From CAYVQZ01 sp964453435 (GTDB taxonomy: Bacteria; Abyssobacteria; SURF-5): a stretch of 55,163 nt of DNA. Position numbers and translations under genes: made by a program. Location: the NCBI GenBank assembly GCA_964453435.1, contig CAYVQZ010000035.1, positions 1 through 55,163 on the forward strand. Direction: 5' to 3'. The notes under the pieces are model-generated. The model was not told the DNA's origin and searched no databases. It saw nothing but the letters and a program-made list of their open reading frames with translations. Every line of letters starts with the position of its first letter. Within the stretch, counting starts at the first letter, position 1. Shown here piece after piece: positions 1-8,893 of this stretch.

Positions 1-338
1 AGTATTGTGCCACCACCTGCCATTGGGTCGAGGATAATTTTACCTTCCAAACCGCCGGGTTGGTAATAGCCCTGTTTTTTAGGGTCCGCAACGAGCTGTT
101 TCAAGACATATCGGAAAGTGCTGCCTGATCGACGCGCCCACCACTTATGCAAATAAGTGTTCGGGCGATACAAGTGTTTATTGTAAGACTCAATTATTGC
201 CAGTTCATTCGCTTTGTCTTCGGGAAAGTGTGTATCTATAGGTAGTTTTGTGTTAGTATGCTCACGCAACTTTTCCTCTGGGAAGGCCAAGTCCATTTGA
301 AATGGAATATGCAGAGCGTTGGTCTTTTTCTGTGCCAC
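1..338 (-). CDS. DUF1156-type DNA methylase, N-terminal part
   Basis: Partial gene whose 3' end lies beyond the left edge. The visible 112 codons contain HKWWARRSGSTFRYVL (about residues 68-83) followed by LDPMAGGGT, which matches the glycine-rich SAM-binding motif of N6/N4 DNA methylases. The HKWWARR block resembles the start of DUF1156-containing methylases, a family that occurs in anti-phage gene clusters. I chose a GTG start at 338 because AGGAG lies at 345-349, six bases upstream; the first in-frame ATG would be at 296. A TATAAT-like -10 lies at 371-376. The gene is clearly more AT-rich than the rest of the window, which suggests horizontal acquisition. Catalytic motifs further downstream are outside the window, so activity and any partner genes cannot be judged. 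Confidence 0.75.
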   Translation of the reverse strand, partial: MAQKKTNALHIPFQMDLAFPEEKLREHTNTKLPIDTHFPEDKANELAIIESYNKHLYRPNTYLHKWWARRSGSTFRYVLKQLVADPKKQGYYQPGGLEGKIILDPMAGGGTI

Positions 339-502
339 AAAAATCTCCTGCAAACCCTGGAAAGTGGTTCATTATATCACGAGAGTTTCATTAAAAAAAA
401 TGAACCAATCTCTCAAATAAAAGGGCGCAATATGATAGAATAGCGCGAGTGACGGAATTATTCAATATTCGGTGATGGCAAACGTAAGCGAGGGGGGGAC
501 TT

Positions 503-796
503 ATGGAAATGAAGAAGATGCTTGCCGGGTGGAGCAAGGTGTGTCCCGGTTGCAACATCGCCCGAAAATATCCGGAATCGTTCGTCGGGAAAAAGGTGAG
601 AGCTCACTGGGAGAAGGGATGCGTCTCGCACGACGCATACGTCGAGCATTACGGCGCCGACGAGCCATCGCCGAAAAACGTGAAGGCGAAGAAGAGTAAT
701 AATCCGAAGAAGAATAATAACGCGGGAAAGAAAAAGAACAACCCCCACAAAAAAAGCGGAAAGGCGAGAGGAAAGAAGAGAGCGAAACGAAGCTGA
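503..796 (+). CDS. Small lysine-rich protein with CxxC motif
   Basis: Predicted 97-aa protein of unknown function. The N-terminal half (residues 1-50) has CPGC at 14-17 and later GKKVRAHWEKGC...H, so a small zinc site of the type CxxC...H/C is possible. The C-terminal half from about residue 58 is an Asn/Lys-rich basic tail (KKSNNPKKNNN, then GKARGKKRAKRS) like histone H1-type nucleic-acid-binding tails. A GAGGGGG ribosome site just upstream supports the start at 503; ATG at 509 is an alternative. It is a single gene between the foreign methylase and glgC. Inference: a nucleic-acid-binding protein. I do not recognise the family, and overlapping ORFs in other frames exist, so coding status is likely but not certain. 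Confidence 0.55.
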   Translation: MEMKKMLAGWSKVCPGCNIARKYPESFVGKKVRAHWEKGCVSHDAYVEHYGADEPSPKNVKAKKSNNPKKNNNAGKKKNNPHKKSGKARGKKRAKRS

Positions 797-955
797 ATAG
801 TTTCCACGATTGGGCAACGGCGCGCACCCCGCGCGGTCCGCCAATTCACGAAGGCAAAAAAGTGGTCCCTGGCGTTGCTCAGGATGACAAAGAGGGCGGC
901 GGAATGACACGAAGAAGTGGTGTGAAACCGGCCTGATCCCTCTCTTATCCTCATG

Positions 956-2248
956 TTACCTGAGAGTTGCGCCCAGATTGTCAGCGACTCTTCTCCGCAG
1001 GGTCGACGCAACCACTATGGGAACCGGCGAGATGATCGTGCCCTTGGCAATCACGGCTATGCCCTTGTCCGATACGGGGAAATGTTTCCGGTCTTCCTCC
1101 GGGTCGTAGCCGATCACCATGCCCGGTGGCACGACCACGTTCTTGTCGATAATCGCGCGGCGCACTTTCGCATAACGGCCGATCTGAACGCCATCCATCA
1201 GTATCGATTCGGAAACTTCTGAGTAGCTGTTTATCTTCACGCCGGGGGAAAGCACCGAATTGCGAACTCGCCCGCCGCTGATGATGCATCCGTTCGAGAC
1301 GATTGAATCCAGCACCAGGCCGACGCGTTTTCCATCTTCGCCGCCCGCGAACACCGTTTTTGCCGGAGGATATTGTTTCTGGAAGGTTCGTATTGGCCAC
1401 TCCTGGTCATACAGGTTGAGTTCGGGATTCACTTGCACGAGGTCCATGTTCGCTTCCCAATAAGAATCGGTTGTGCCGACATCTCTCCAGTATCGCGCCT
1501 CTTTCTTGTTTTCGTCGATGAACGGAAAGGCGTAAACACGGTGCGTTTTCAACATGGACGGGATGATGTTCTTCCCGAAATCGTGGGCCGTGTCCTTTTG
1601 CGCATCTTTGTCCAGAACATCCAGCAGCACTTCCGTGTTGAACACATATATTCCCATCGAGCCAAGAAGACTGTTTCCGTTCAACTCCTCCCCGCATAAA
1701 GTCTTCGGTTTCTCCATGAAACCGGTTATCTGCGATTTCTCATCGACTTGGAGGATGCCGAACCGATGCGCGTCCTCCACCGGAACCTCCACCGCCCCAA
1801 CGGTTGCCTCCGCTCCAATGTCTTCGTGGTAACGAAGCATCTTGGAGTAATCCATCTTGTACACGTGGTCCGCCGACAGAATAAGGACATATTTCGGATT
1901 CGCCGCCTTTATCGAGTAAATATTCTGATGAACCGCTGAGGCCGTCCCCGTGTACCATTCTTCGTTTATTCGCTGCTGGGGCGGCAGAACGGTGATGGAT
2001 TCGTTAAGCGCGGGATTGAATATGTTCCAGCCAAACTGGATATGTCTGTGCAGTGAATGAGATTTGTATTGAGACAGGACAAATATCTTTCTGATGTCGG
2101 AGTTTATAGTGTTGCTCAAGGTAAAATCTATCAGGCGGTACGTTCCGCCAAAAGGGACTGCCGGCTTCGCGCGATCCTTTGTGAGGGGATATAATCGTGT
2201 CCCTGCGCCTCCCGCAAGAATAACGGCCAACACATCTCTCATTCGCAT
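956..2248 (-). CDS. glgC: Glucose-1-phosphate adenylyltransferase
   Basis: Makes ADP-glucose from glucose-1-phosphate and ATP, the committed step of bacterial glycogen synthesis (cytosolic). The 430-aa length is normal. Visible motifs are LAVILAGGAGTRLYPLTKDR at residues 7-26 (nucleotide binding and regulatory arginine region), ILSADHVYKMDY, the FMEKPK sugar-phosphate site, and WRDVGTTDSYWEANMDL. A left-handed beta-helix C-terminus follows (repeats such as GCIISGGRVRNSVLSPGVKI). A GGGGGAT ribosome site precedes the start at 2248. No other glycogen genes are adjacent, so it appears to be a lone transcription unit. Confidence 0.96.
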   Translation of the reverse strand: MRMRDVLAVILAGGAGTRLYPLTKDRAKPAVPFGGTYRLIDFTLSNTINSDIRKIFVLSQYKSHSLHRHIQFGWNIFNPALNESITVLPPQQRINEEWYTGTASAVHQNIYSIKAANPKYVLILSADHVYKMDYSKMLRYHEDIGAEATVGAVEVPVEDAHRFGILQVDEKSQITGFMEKPKTLCGEELNGNSLLGSMGIYVFNTEVLLDVLDKDAQKDTAHDFGKNIIPSMLKTHRVYAFPFIDENKKEARYWRDVGTTDSYWEANMDLVQVNPELNLYDQEWPIRTFQKQYPPAKTVFAGGEDGKRVGLVLDSIVSNGCIISGGRVRNSVLSPGVKINSYSEVSESILMDGVQIGRYAKVRRAIIDKNVVVPPGMVIGYDPEEDRKHFPVSDKGIAVIAKGTIISPVPIVVASTLRRRVADNLGATLR

Positions 2249-2338
2249 AACATCCCCCTGTCGTTACAAAGTGTTCCCGGACATTCCTCCCGACATATAC
2301 TCGGAAACTTATTGCGGGTGTTGTTGCGTGGACGGCCG

Positions 2339-2584
2339 TTACAGATACAGATAGAACAGTTTGTCGAACCCGTGCTGCTTCAAGTAGCGGGGCGCATTGC
2401 CCCACAGAGCTTCATTTCCATAGTCGGAATGGAGACAGACGCACTGTAGGCAATATGGGCAAACTTTGGATGGACGGTCGACTCGGGCTCCGCATCCGCA
2501 CCACGTGGCATTCAGGAGGTCGAATTTCTTTCCGCAATGCCAGCACCTGACAACGTGCATGACATGCGCTTTCGTAGTTTCCAT
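2339..2584 (-). CDS. Small zinc-ribbon protein
   Basis: Predicted 81-aa protein of unknown function. Eight or more cysteines are arranged as CWHCGKKF (15-22), CGCG near residue 30 and CPYCLQCVC near 43-51, which looks like one or two zinc ribbons. The C-terminus is hydrophobic-aromatic (GFDKLFYLYL). An AAGGATAAG ribosome site lies just before the start. It sits upstream of glgC on the same strand with a 90-bp gap, so co-transcription is possible. It could be a regulator or an assembly factor; the sequence does not tell which. Confidence 0.6.
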   Translation of the reverse strand: METTKAHVMHVVRCWHCGKKFDLLNATWCGCGARVDRPSKVCPYCLQCVCLHSDYGNEALWGNAPRYLKQHGFDKLFYLYL

Positions 2585-2715
2585 GAATCTTATCCTTGTC
2601 TCGCCCTTGCAGATTTCGGCTTGCGAAAGCCGTCCGAAATGCGATCAATCATGTCATACTATTTATTCAATTTCCGAAAAAGGCAACCGTTTTTTTGAAT
2701 TTTTTTTAGAAAAAA

Positions 2716-4875
2716 TCAGGATTCCGAGCGCTTGCCGAGGGTAAGATAGGAAAGCACGTACAGCAGCAGCGCAAGAAGCAGCAGCGCCTTGATTCCGACT
2801 ACGAACGATGCGCATTCGAGCACGCCGCCGAGCATGGCGCCAATGAGGTTGGACGCAAACACAACATTGAGTTCCGACGATCGCCGAAACGAATGGGCGA
2901 AAATTATTCCCGAGAAGAATATGGGAAGCGCCAGCATGCTTCCAGAAATCGCCGCCTTTGCAAGAGGAGCGAGTCCGGCGAGTTCTCCCAGTGGGAAAAA
3001 GTAAAGAAAGGCGAGGGACGCCCACAATCCGGCATAGTATGGCGTATGCGACCGTATCCTGACCGTGGACACATAGTAGTTGGCGAGCAGTATCATCATG
3101 AAAATTGCGGAGATGATGATGGAGTTGACGACCCATGTCGACCCAAACAACAGCGCAAGCTTGCTCACGTTTTGCACCTCGAGCAGCAGGAACCCCGCGC
3201 CGAGGAAAAAGAAGTGCCAGTCTATCCTCCGCAAGCCCCGGAAATTTCGCCTTACCAGTCCCGCGGAGACCAACATCAACAGGCCAAAAATTATGTAGTA
3301 GAGGGAGGGAATGCGCCTGCCGCTCAGATACAGGTAGGGCCAGTCGTCGGTGGGAAGCGCCGTCGCCGTCTCCCCTTTTTCATACGACCTGTCAAGAAGC
3401 GTTTGCAGGAAGGGATGCTTCGCCATGGCTGAGGCAATTGTGGCTTCGTCTCCCGCAACGAACACGTTGCCGCCCCAGCCCCTGATGCCGTATTTCAGCC
3501 GGAAACACAACGGAGGCTCGCCGAAGACGCGCATCATGATTTCAAAAAGGCTTTGCCCGATAAACCTGTCGCTGACGTCGAAAATGAGAATGAGAATGCC
3601 ATCCGGCTTCAGAAGGTTCCTGGCCTCCTCGATGCTCTGAACCGTGTAGACGTAGTTGTCAAGTCTCACGTTCGAGAGGTTCGACGAAAGTGTGTGCGAG
3701 TCGAGCAGGCCGAACACGATGAGGTCGTACTTCTTCTTCGCGCGATGGAAAAAGGAGCGGGCATCGTCGTTTATGAGGGTGACGCGCTCCGATTGGTACG
3801 GGTCTTCGGGATGCAATCGCTTGCCCATCGTTATTATGACGGGGTCGATCTCGACCACGTCCACGTGTTGGGCTCCGTTTCTGAGTGCGCCCGCGGCATC
3901 GTTGCCGGCGCCCGCCCCGACGATCAGCACCTCGTCCAGCCGCTCTCCGAAAAGGTACGGCAAGTTGTAGTGGTCGAATTTCAGCAATGCCGGGTCCTCG
4001 AATCCGTACACCTGCGGATTCGCCCGCACGAATTCATAGGAAAGATTGACCGCCTGCTGATACGGGACCGAGTTCACGTTGATGACGTATCCGAGCCGTA
4101 TCACGTTCGAGTCGACTCGCGCGTCCATCGGCACAACTTCCAGTTTCTGGTATGGCGACCATATCTCCTTGCCCTCGCTCAACTTCTTGCCGATACTCGT
4201 GCGGCTGAGCAGCAGGCCGACGATGACGGCCATCACGACACCGGTCGGAACGGCCAGTCGTTTTTCCTTTTCCGTGACCAGCACCACGGCGACAAGCGCG
4301 AAATACACGGCGAACCAGACCAGCGGCGGCGTTGACAAAAAGGAGAGAAACGTGAAGAGCAGTATTCCGGCGAGACTGCCGAGTATGTTCACCGTGTATG
4401 CCCTGATCGGCCTGTCGCTCTCCGCTAACAGTTGACCGAGAAGCTGCCCGAACGGCACGAACAGGTAAACGATTCCCACCGTCAACAGCCCCAGCATCAC
4501 GACTCCGAGCAGCACTTCCCACACCTTCCTCGCGCCCGGCGCCGTCGGCTGATACCAGATGATGAAATCCCGCAGGTTCCCCAGGTAGCCGGTGATATTG
4601 CGGAGCGAGAGGAACCCGAGGTCAACCGGGCAGTAAACCAGGAACACGAGCGTTGCCAGAATCAAGAGAGAGGTGAGAAAACTGCTTGTCCGTTCCGAAC
4701 GGGAACAGCCGAGTCCGATGCCGAGGAAGCATATGATGAGCACAAGGTTGTGGAAATAGGCGAATATGCGCAGTTCCGCCGACAGCCACCTGATGATGAG
4801 CAGTTCAAGAAAAAGCAGCAATACACTGGTCCAGAACAGGCGAAAATCGTTTCGCAAACTGTGATTCGTCATCAT
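2716..4875 (-). CDS. Membrane protein with spermidine synthase-like domain
   Basis: 719-aa polytopic membrane protein. Residues 12-225 carry about seven hydrophobic segments. Residues 316-395 form a Rossmann methyltransferase/aminopropyltransferase fold with the glycine loop VLIVGAGAGNDAAGAL, the acidic ribose-binding VVEIDP and the INDDARSFF motif of the spermidine synthase superfamily. A further set of membrane helices occupies about 535-715. This three-part layout is typical of the membrane-bound spermidine synthase-like proteins, whose substrate is largely unknown; true polyamine synthesis should not be assumed. Start at 4875 (or the next ATG) follows a GAAGGA site. No polyamine genes are adjacent. 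Confidence 0.8.
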   Translation of the reverse strand: MMTNHSLRNDFRLFWTSVLLLFLELLIIRWLSAELRIFAYFHNLVLIICFLGIGLGCSRSERTSSFLTSLLILATLVFLVYCPVDLGFLSLRNITGYLGNLRDFIIWYQPTAPGARKVWEVLLGVVMLGLLTVGIVYLFVPFGQLLGQLLAESDRPIRAYTVNILGSLAGILLFTFLSFLSTPPLVWFAVYFALVAVVLVTEKEKRLAVPTGVVMAVIVGLLLSRTSIGKKLSEGKEIWSPYQKLEVVPMDARVDSNVIRLGYVINVNSVPYQQAVNLSYEFVRANPQVYGFEDPALLKFDHYNLPYLFGERLDEVLIVGAGAGNDAAGALRNGAQHVDVVEIDPVIITMGKRLHPEDPYQSERVTLINDDARSFFHRAKKKYDLIVFGLLDSHTLSSNLSNVRLDNYVYTVQSIEEARNLLKPDGILILIFDVSDRFIGQSLFEIMMRVFGEPPLCFRLKYGIRGWGGNVFVAGDEATIASAMAKHPFLQTLLDRSYEKGETATALPTDDWPYLYLSGRRIPSLYYIIFGLLMLVSAGLVRRNFRGLRRIDWHFFFLGAGFLLLEVQNVSKLALLFGSTWVVNSIIISAIFMMILLANYYVSTVRIRSHTPYYAGLWASLAFLYFFPLGELAGLAPLAKAAISGSMLALPIFFSGIIFAHSFRRSSELNVVFASNLIGAMLGGVLECASFVVGIKALLLLALLLYVLSYLTLGKRSES

Positions 4876-5423
4876 CGTCCTTCAATATATCGGCGTCGCT
4901 TCAGCAAAGAGCGCGACGCCACTTTGAGCGAAGGGGGCTGTCCCAAGGATTACGGGCCGAGCTTGTCGAGACCGCAGACCCGGGACCGTGAATCTGTCCG
5001 ACAATTATGCCCTTGACCTTAAATGCCTGGCAGGGGACTGTCACTATTCACGGAACCCCGTTTTTTGGGGATTCGTAGAATAGGGACTTTGAAACTGTCT
5101 CACGGTTGATCCTCAAAAGCTTTGGGGGCTGTACCCAATTACGGAATCCCCTGTCTTTTGGGGATTCGTAGATTGGCGGACTGCCCCCAAAGCACGGCAT
5201 CCCGAATCGTGAGATACACTCACTGTCCCTGAAGCCGGTGTCAATGAGTTATCGGACACATTCACTGTTCCCTGACCGAAGAACTCCAAATCCAACTGTC
5301 AAACTCACAGCCCAACGCATGCTGACTAATGCTCGGAGATTCTACAATAGCCGAAGTTGGCTGTCAACGGAGCGAAACATGATATAGTATTTTTCGGCAC
5401 TTCACAGAGAAGGAATGAGCCTC
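4876..5423. other. Repeat-rich intergenic region
   Basis: 548 bp between two divergent genes with no convincing gene. It holds two degenerate copies of a palindromic element (inner hairpins near 5052-5080 and 5142-5168), the outer arms described in the next entry, and a motif GTGAATCTGTCCGACAATT near 4988 that recurs inverted near 5250. The last 40 bases contain a possible sigma70 -10 (TATAGT) for the downstream amidohydrolase. A 60-codon ORF spans it, but it simply reads through the repeat. Confidence 0.7.
5119..5193. repeat. Composite palindromic repeat, copy A
   Basis: 75-bp imperfect palindrome. Outer arms GCTTTGGGGGC (5119-5129) and GCCCCCAAAGC (5183-5193) are perfectly complementary, and an inner hairpin pairs GAATCCCC with GGGGATTC around a TGTCTTTT loop. 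Nearly the same sequence occurs at 31956-32057, a half copy at 42358-42380 and an inverted half at 19015-19047. Most likely a non-autonomous REP/MITE-like element. Confidence 0.8.
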
Positions 5424-6449
5424 ATGGATATATATCGCAGCCGAATACCAAACAAAATAGACGCGCATACCCACATGTTTGCCGACACCGATGCAATCCT
5501 CGTCGTAATGGACCGCCTCGGCGTCGGGAAAGCCGTCGTGCTCGCCGTGGGGATGGACAACCCCGAAGCCCTCGCATACAACGAAGCGCTCTGCTTCAAG
5601 CACGCCCGCAATCACCCCGACCGGCTCGCGGTCATGGCCACCTTCGACTTGTCAGCTATAGACGACGCAAACTACGCGGAGCGCCAAACGGAGCGTCTTG
5701 AACGGGTCAAAGATGCGGGAGCCGTTGGCGTCAAGGTCTCGAAGGAACTGGGCCTGTTCGCTCTCGACAGACTCGGAAACCTGATCGTTGTCGACGACCC
5801 GCGACTCGACCCGATCTGGGACAAGGCCGGCGAGTTGAACCTGCCCGTCCTTATGCACGCCGGCGACCCGCCCGCTTACTGGCGCCCGGTCGACGAAAAC
5901 AATCCCTGGCAGGTTCTGCTCGGCGAGATGACGAATTGGAGTTATCACGGGCGAGAGAAATTTCCGACCTTTCAGGAGTTGATGCAAAAGCGCAACAATG
6001 TTCTGCGAAACCATCCGGACACGACCTTCATCGGAGCGCATCTCGGCAGTGAGGCGTGGGACATGAGCGTCACCGGCGTTGCCGCTCTTCTGGATGAATT
6101 TCCGAATCTCGCTGTCGACGCTTCGGCGGTTGTCGATGAGGTCGGCAGGCATCCCCGCGAGACGCGCGAATTCTTCCTGAAATACGCCGACCGAATACTG
6201 CACGGGACCGACATAGCTGGCATGACGGTATGGGACACCACGGAGGAAGTGACCCGATGGGCCGATGAACTGGCGCGGAATTATTCGAAAATTTTTCGCT
6301 TTTACGAGACTTCAGACACCATGCCCGCCATCGATAGCCGTACACGGGATTGGACAATCAAGGGAATCGACCTGCCCGATGAAGCGCTCAGGAAGATTTA
6401 CCACGATAATGCGTGTCGCATTATCCCCGGGCTCAGCCGTCCTGTTTGA
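5424..6449 (+). CDS. Amidohydrolase family TIM-barrel hydrolase
   Basis: 341-aa metal-dependent hydrolase of the amidohydrolase-2 type (ACMSD/gamma-resorcylate decarboxylase relatives). Metal-binding features visible are DAHTHM near the N-terminus, LMHAGD in the middle, FIGAHLGS and LHGTDIA near the C-terminus, in the expected order. Substrate unknown; family members hydrolyse or decarboxylate small aromatic or cyclic compounds. I prefer the ATG at 5424, nine bases after GAAGGA; the ATG at 5415 is too close to it. The last three codons lie inside the 149-bp repeat, and the gene overlaps the antisense crotonase remnant tail-to-tail. Confidence 0.85.
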   Translation: MDIYRSRIPNKIDAHTHMFADTDAILVVMDRLGVGKAVVLAVGMDNPEALAYNEALCFKHARNHPDRLAVMATFDLSAIDDANYAERQTERLERVKDAGAVGVKVSKELGLFALDRLGNLIVVDDPRLDPIWDKAGELNLPVLMHAGDPPAYWRPVDENNPWQVLLGEMTNWSYHGREKFPTFQELMQKRNNVLRNHPDTTFIGAHLGSEAWDMSVTGVAALLDEFPNLAVDASAVVDEVGRHPRETREFFLKYADRILHGTDIAGMTVWDTTEEVTRWADELARNYSKIFRFYETSDTMPAIDSRTRDWTIKGIDLPDEALRKIYHDNACRIIPGLSRPV

Positions 6450-6648
6450 ATGACGGCTTTCGTTTCTCGATGAACGCTTTCGCGCCTTCCTCGATGTCGA
6501 AACTTTCGAGCGCCGTCTGGCCGACCTCGGCCTCGATCCGCAGCCCGTCGTCGAGGGGTCGGCCATATCCCATCAGCGCCGCCTGTTTTTCTGTCTTCAC
6601 CACCCGCTTATCTCTTTCGGCCAAAACTTTGGTTATGCTTTCTTTCAC
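6433..6648 (-). pseudogene. Crotonase 3'-end remnant
   Basis: The last 51 codons match the C-terminus of the intact crotonase at 11634-12437 except for the final residue before the stop (Gly instead of Ser). At DNA level 6440-6588 is identical to 11641-11789. Upstream of 6588 similarity decays quickly (12 of the next 18 bases), encoding VKTEKQ where the intact gene has MRTDKQ, and then ends. No catalytic part remains, so this is a truncated leftover rather than a functional gene. The weak extra similarity hints that it may be the remnant of a diverged paralog. Confidence 0.85.
6440..6588. repeat. 149-bp perfect direct repeat, left copy
   Basis: Identical over 149 bases to 11641-11789, same orientation, 5201 bp apart. 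It encodes the crotonase C-terminus on the minus strand and the last codons of the amidohydrolase on the plus strand. Together the two copies bracket the sulfatase and GH116-like genes. Confidence 0.98.
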
Positions 6649-6688
6649 TCCTCGTCAGCTTTTTCGCCGCTCCATGTCGTTCTCTCTG

Positions 6689-8881
6689 CTATTGAAGGTA
6701 GCCAATCGCTTTCAGGCGGTTGATCTCCTCTTGCGATATCTCTCGTGTTACCGGCGTAGAATCAAAGGCTTTTCGCCGACAATTTTTTTTCAGTTTTTTC
6801 AATGTGAGATACAGGTCAATGAATCGAAGCGGATGCGTCAGCGCTACCGAATTCTTTTCTTGCATATCCTTCGAGAGGTCAAACAACTGCCATTCGGGAG
6901 CGGATTCGCCCTCCCGCGTTTCAATCAACTTCAGGTTTCCTTTTCTGACCGAGTATATTGAACGAGTTGTCTTCTTTTCACTCCCAGCGGCTGTTTCCTC
7001 GCTGTCAGAAGGGAATACGCTCCGGTGCAAACAGGCGAACACCGGTTTTTCCTGAGGTGGCCGCCCGTCATTTATCAGGAGCGGTTCGAGGTTTCTTCCC
7101 TGCCATTCAGCCGGCGGCTGCAATCCAGCCAACGAAACCAGCGTTGGCGCAATGTCAACCTGCTCGACAAGTTGCTCCACGGTTCCTCCGCCGGGCGCAA
7201 TGGATGTCTTCAGCAAGAGCGGAATATGGATAACCTCCTCATACAGTGTATTTCCGTGGTAGTACCCGCCGTGTTCCCCGAATTCCTCTCCGTGATCGGC
7301 TGTGAAGCAGATTGTGGTATCTTTATATATTCGCCTGCTTTTCAACCTGTCGATAAACTTGCCGAAATAATCGTCAACAAACTTGATCTCAGCGTCATAA
7401 TGTTCAATAGGCCTCTCACATCCGTACGGTTCACAGTACTCGGCCGGCGGCACATAGGGTTCATGAGGGTCGACCACAAAGACCGTCAGGAACCAGGGAA
7501 CATTCGAATATCGGTCCACCCACCGCAAAATATCGTCAGTCACCTCTCCCACGTTTACATAGTAAGGTATCATCGGAAATTTGCTTGGATATTCAAAGGA
7601 CAGGTCCAGGCCCTGGTCCATACCAAAGTAACTCTGCGCAAATCCGTTGACGATGAAGCCGGCGGTCAGATACCCGTTGTCCCGAAAAACTTCCGCAAGG
7701 GTGATAATGTCGTCGGCGAGTTTTTCGGGTATTTCCATGGAATTCTTTACCCCGTGTGTTTCCGGATAGAGAGAGGTGATGAGCGAGGCATACGCGGGCC
7801 GGGTCCAAGGCGCCTGAGCATATGCGCGTTGAAACAGCGTTCCATCGGTGGCAAGAGCGACTATATTGGGACTCGTGCTCTTCTCGTAACCATATGGTTC
7901 GAGATGGTCGGCCCGCAACGCATCAACAATATAGAGAACGAAATGTTTCGGAGCTTGCTGACGGGAATATACGAAGGGGTTGTGCCAGATAGCCAATGGG
8001 CTGCCCTCCAAAGGGCGCGCCTGCAATTTTATTTGTGTTTGTCCGCCTGCGAAATCGTTCAAGGAGACCTCGTGAAATTGCATCGGTTCGGTCGATGACA
8101 GTGTTTCTTCAAACACTTTTTGCCAATGCGTCCGGCCCGCCAGTTTCAGCGAGACCTCAAAAATGGCGGAGGCTTCACTCAGGATAGTCCCGCTAAAAAC
8201 GCGGGCGCCGAAACTCAGCACGGGAGAATGAGGTGTGGTGATTTGATAGACATATTGGCACGGAGCATTCTGCGCAATGCAATCTCCCACCATCCTATCT
8301 ACACGTATTCGGGATGGCGCCCCGGTGATTTCCGCAGGAATCAATTCGAGCTGGTCCACTGCGAAAGCCTTATCTGAATTCTCACAGGTAATTGTCAGCG
8401 AGGTGACTGTCTCTCGCCAGTTTGGGTTTTGGTCCAAAATTAATTCTGCGCTGTCGCCGTTCCCGGTCGCTTTTTGTGGAACAAAGTTTGTTTCGGCTCC
8501 GTTTGTCGTGGTCCAGGAGATGGAAAAGGTTTTCGCGGCGCCGACAGTCTTCAGCCGGACTCCTTTGGCCAAGGCGGCGTCAAAGGTCACATCATTCACC
8601 CGAAAAATCAGCGTGGTATGACCGTCGTCTCCAACCCTCTGTTCTATGGACGGCGCAAGCGGGACAGGCTTAATCTTGGAGTCAGGCAAAACCGCCGAAA
8701 TCGGCGTCAAATCTGCGATGCGAACAAGTTCCGGCAAAGGGCTGTTCGGCGTCTCAGTTTCTTGAGTAACGGGTGTGTCCGAACACGTCGAAAGCGCGAT
8801 TATGGCCGCGGCCAGCAAGCTCCCGAACGTGAAGATGAAAATTATGCCTTTACGTCTGTCGCTCGGAAATTTCATTATCAC
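6689..8881 (-). CDS. Sulfatase-family lipoprotein-like hydrolase
   Basis: 730-aa protein. An N-terminal hydrophobic segment (13-31) ends in LSTC, a possible lipobox. A beta-rich region (about 40-305) precedes a sulfatase/alkaline-phosphatase-fold domain from residue 311, with metal-site sequence VDALRADH (319-326) and FTADHGEEFGEHGGYYHG further on. The canonical CxPSR formylglycine motif is replaced by APWTRPAYASL, with Thr360 in the nucleophile region, so classical sulfatase activation is doubtful and a phosphodiesterase or phosphotransferase role is possible. It follows the GH116-like gene by 12 bp, so the two are probably co-transcribed and act outside the cytoplasm on a sulfated or phosphorylated glycan. 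Base composition is lower in GC than the neighbours. Confidence 0.82.
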   Translation of the reverse strand: MIMKFPSDRRKGIIFIFTFGSLLAAAIIALSTCSDTPVTQETETPNSPLPELVRIADLTPISAVLPDSKIKPVPLAPSIEQRVGDDGHTTLIFRVNDVTFDAALAKGVRLKTVGAAKTFSISWTTTNGAETNFVPQKATGNGDSAELILDQNPNWRETVTSLTITCENSDKAFAVDQLELIPAEITGAPSRIRVDRMVGDCIAQNAPCQYVYQITTPHSPVLSFGARVFSGTILSEASAIFEVSLKLAGRTHWQKVFEETLSSTEPMQFHEVSLNDFAGGQTQIKLQARPLEGSPLAIWHNPFVYSRQQAPKHFVLYIVDALRADHLEPYGYEKSTSPNIVALATDGTLFQRAYAQAPWTRPAYASLITSLYPETHGVKNSMEIPEKLADDIITLAEVFRDNGYLTAGFIVNGFAQSYFGMDQGLDLSFEYPSKFPMIPYYVNVGEVTDDILRWVDRYSNVPWFLTVFVVDPHEPYVPPAEYCEPYGCERPIEHYDAEIKFVDDYFGKFIDRLKSRRIYKDTTICFTADHGEEFGEHGGYYHGNTLYEEVIHIPLLLKTSIAPGGGTVEQLVEQVDIAPTLVSLAGLQPPAEWQGRNLEPLLINDGRPPQEKPVFACLHRSVFPSDSEETAAGSEKKTTRSIYSVRKGNLKLIETREGESAPEWQLFDLSKDMQEKNSVALTHPLRFIDLYLTLKKLKKNCRRKAFDSTPVTREISQEEINRLKAIGYLQ

Positions 8882-8893
8882 CGCTTCCTCTGC

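Noticed and set aside
797..955. Possible RNA gene between the 97-aa ORF and glgC
   Set aside because: No tRNA-like cloverleaf or terminator; the CTCAGGATGACAAAGAG stretch looks like a common decayed intergenic repeat.
458..1011. Long overlapping ORFs on both strands around the 97-aa gene and the glgC tail
   Set aside because: They read the basic Lys/Arg tail backwards as Phe/Leu-rich nonsense, have no ribosome sites and conflict with the better-supported frame.
3553..4335. 260-aa plus-strand ORF inside the spermidine synthase-like gene
   Set aside because: Highly charged, His/Arg-rich antisense shadow of a strong coding frame.
5113..5295. Short ORF with ALGAVRQS that recurs at 31851, 42219 and 18991
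   Set aside because: The recurring peptide is only a read-through of the repeat element; frame similarity follows from DNA identity, and no ribosome site is conserved.
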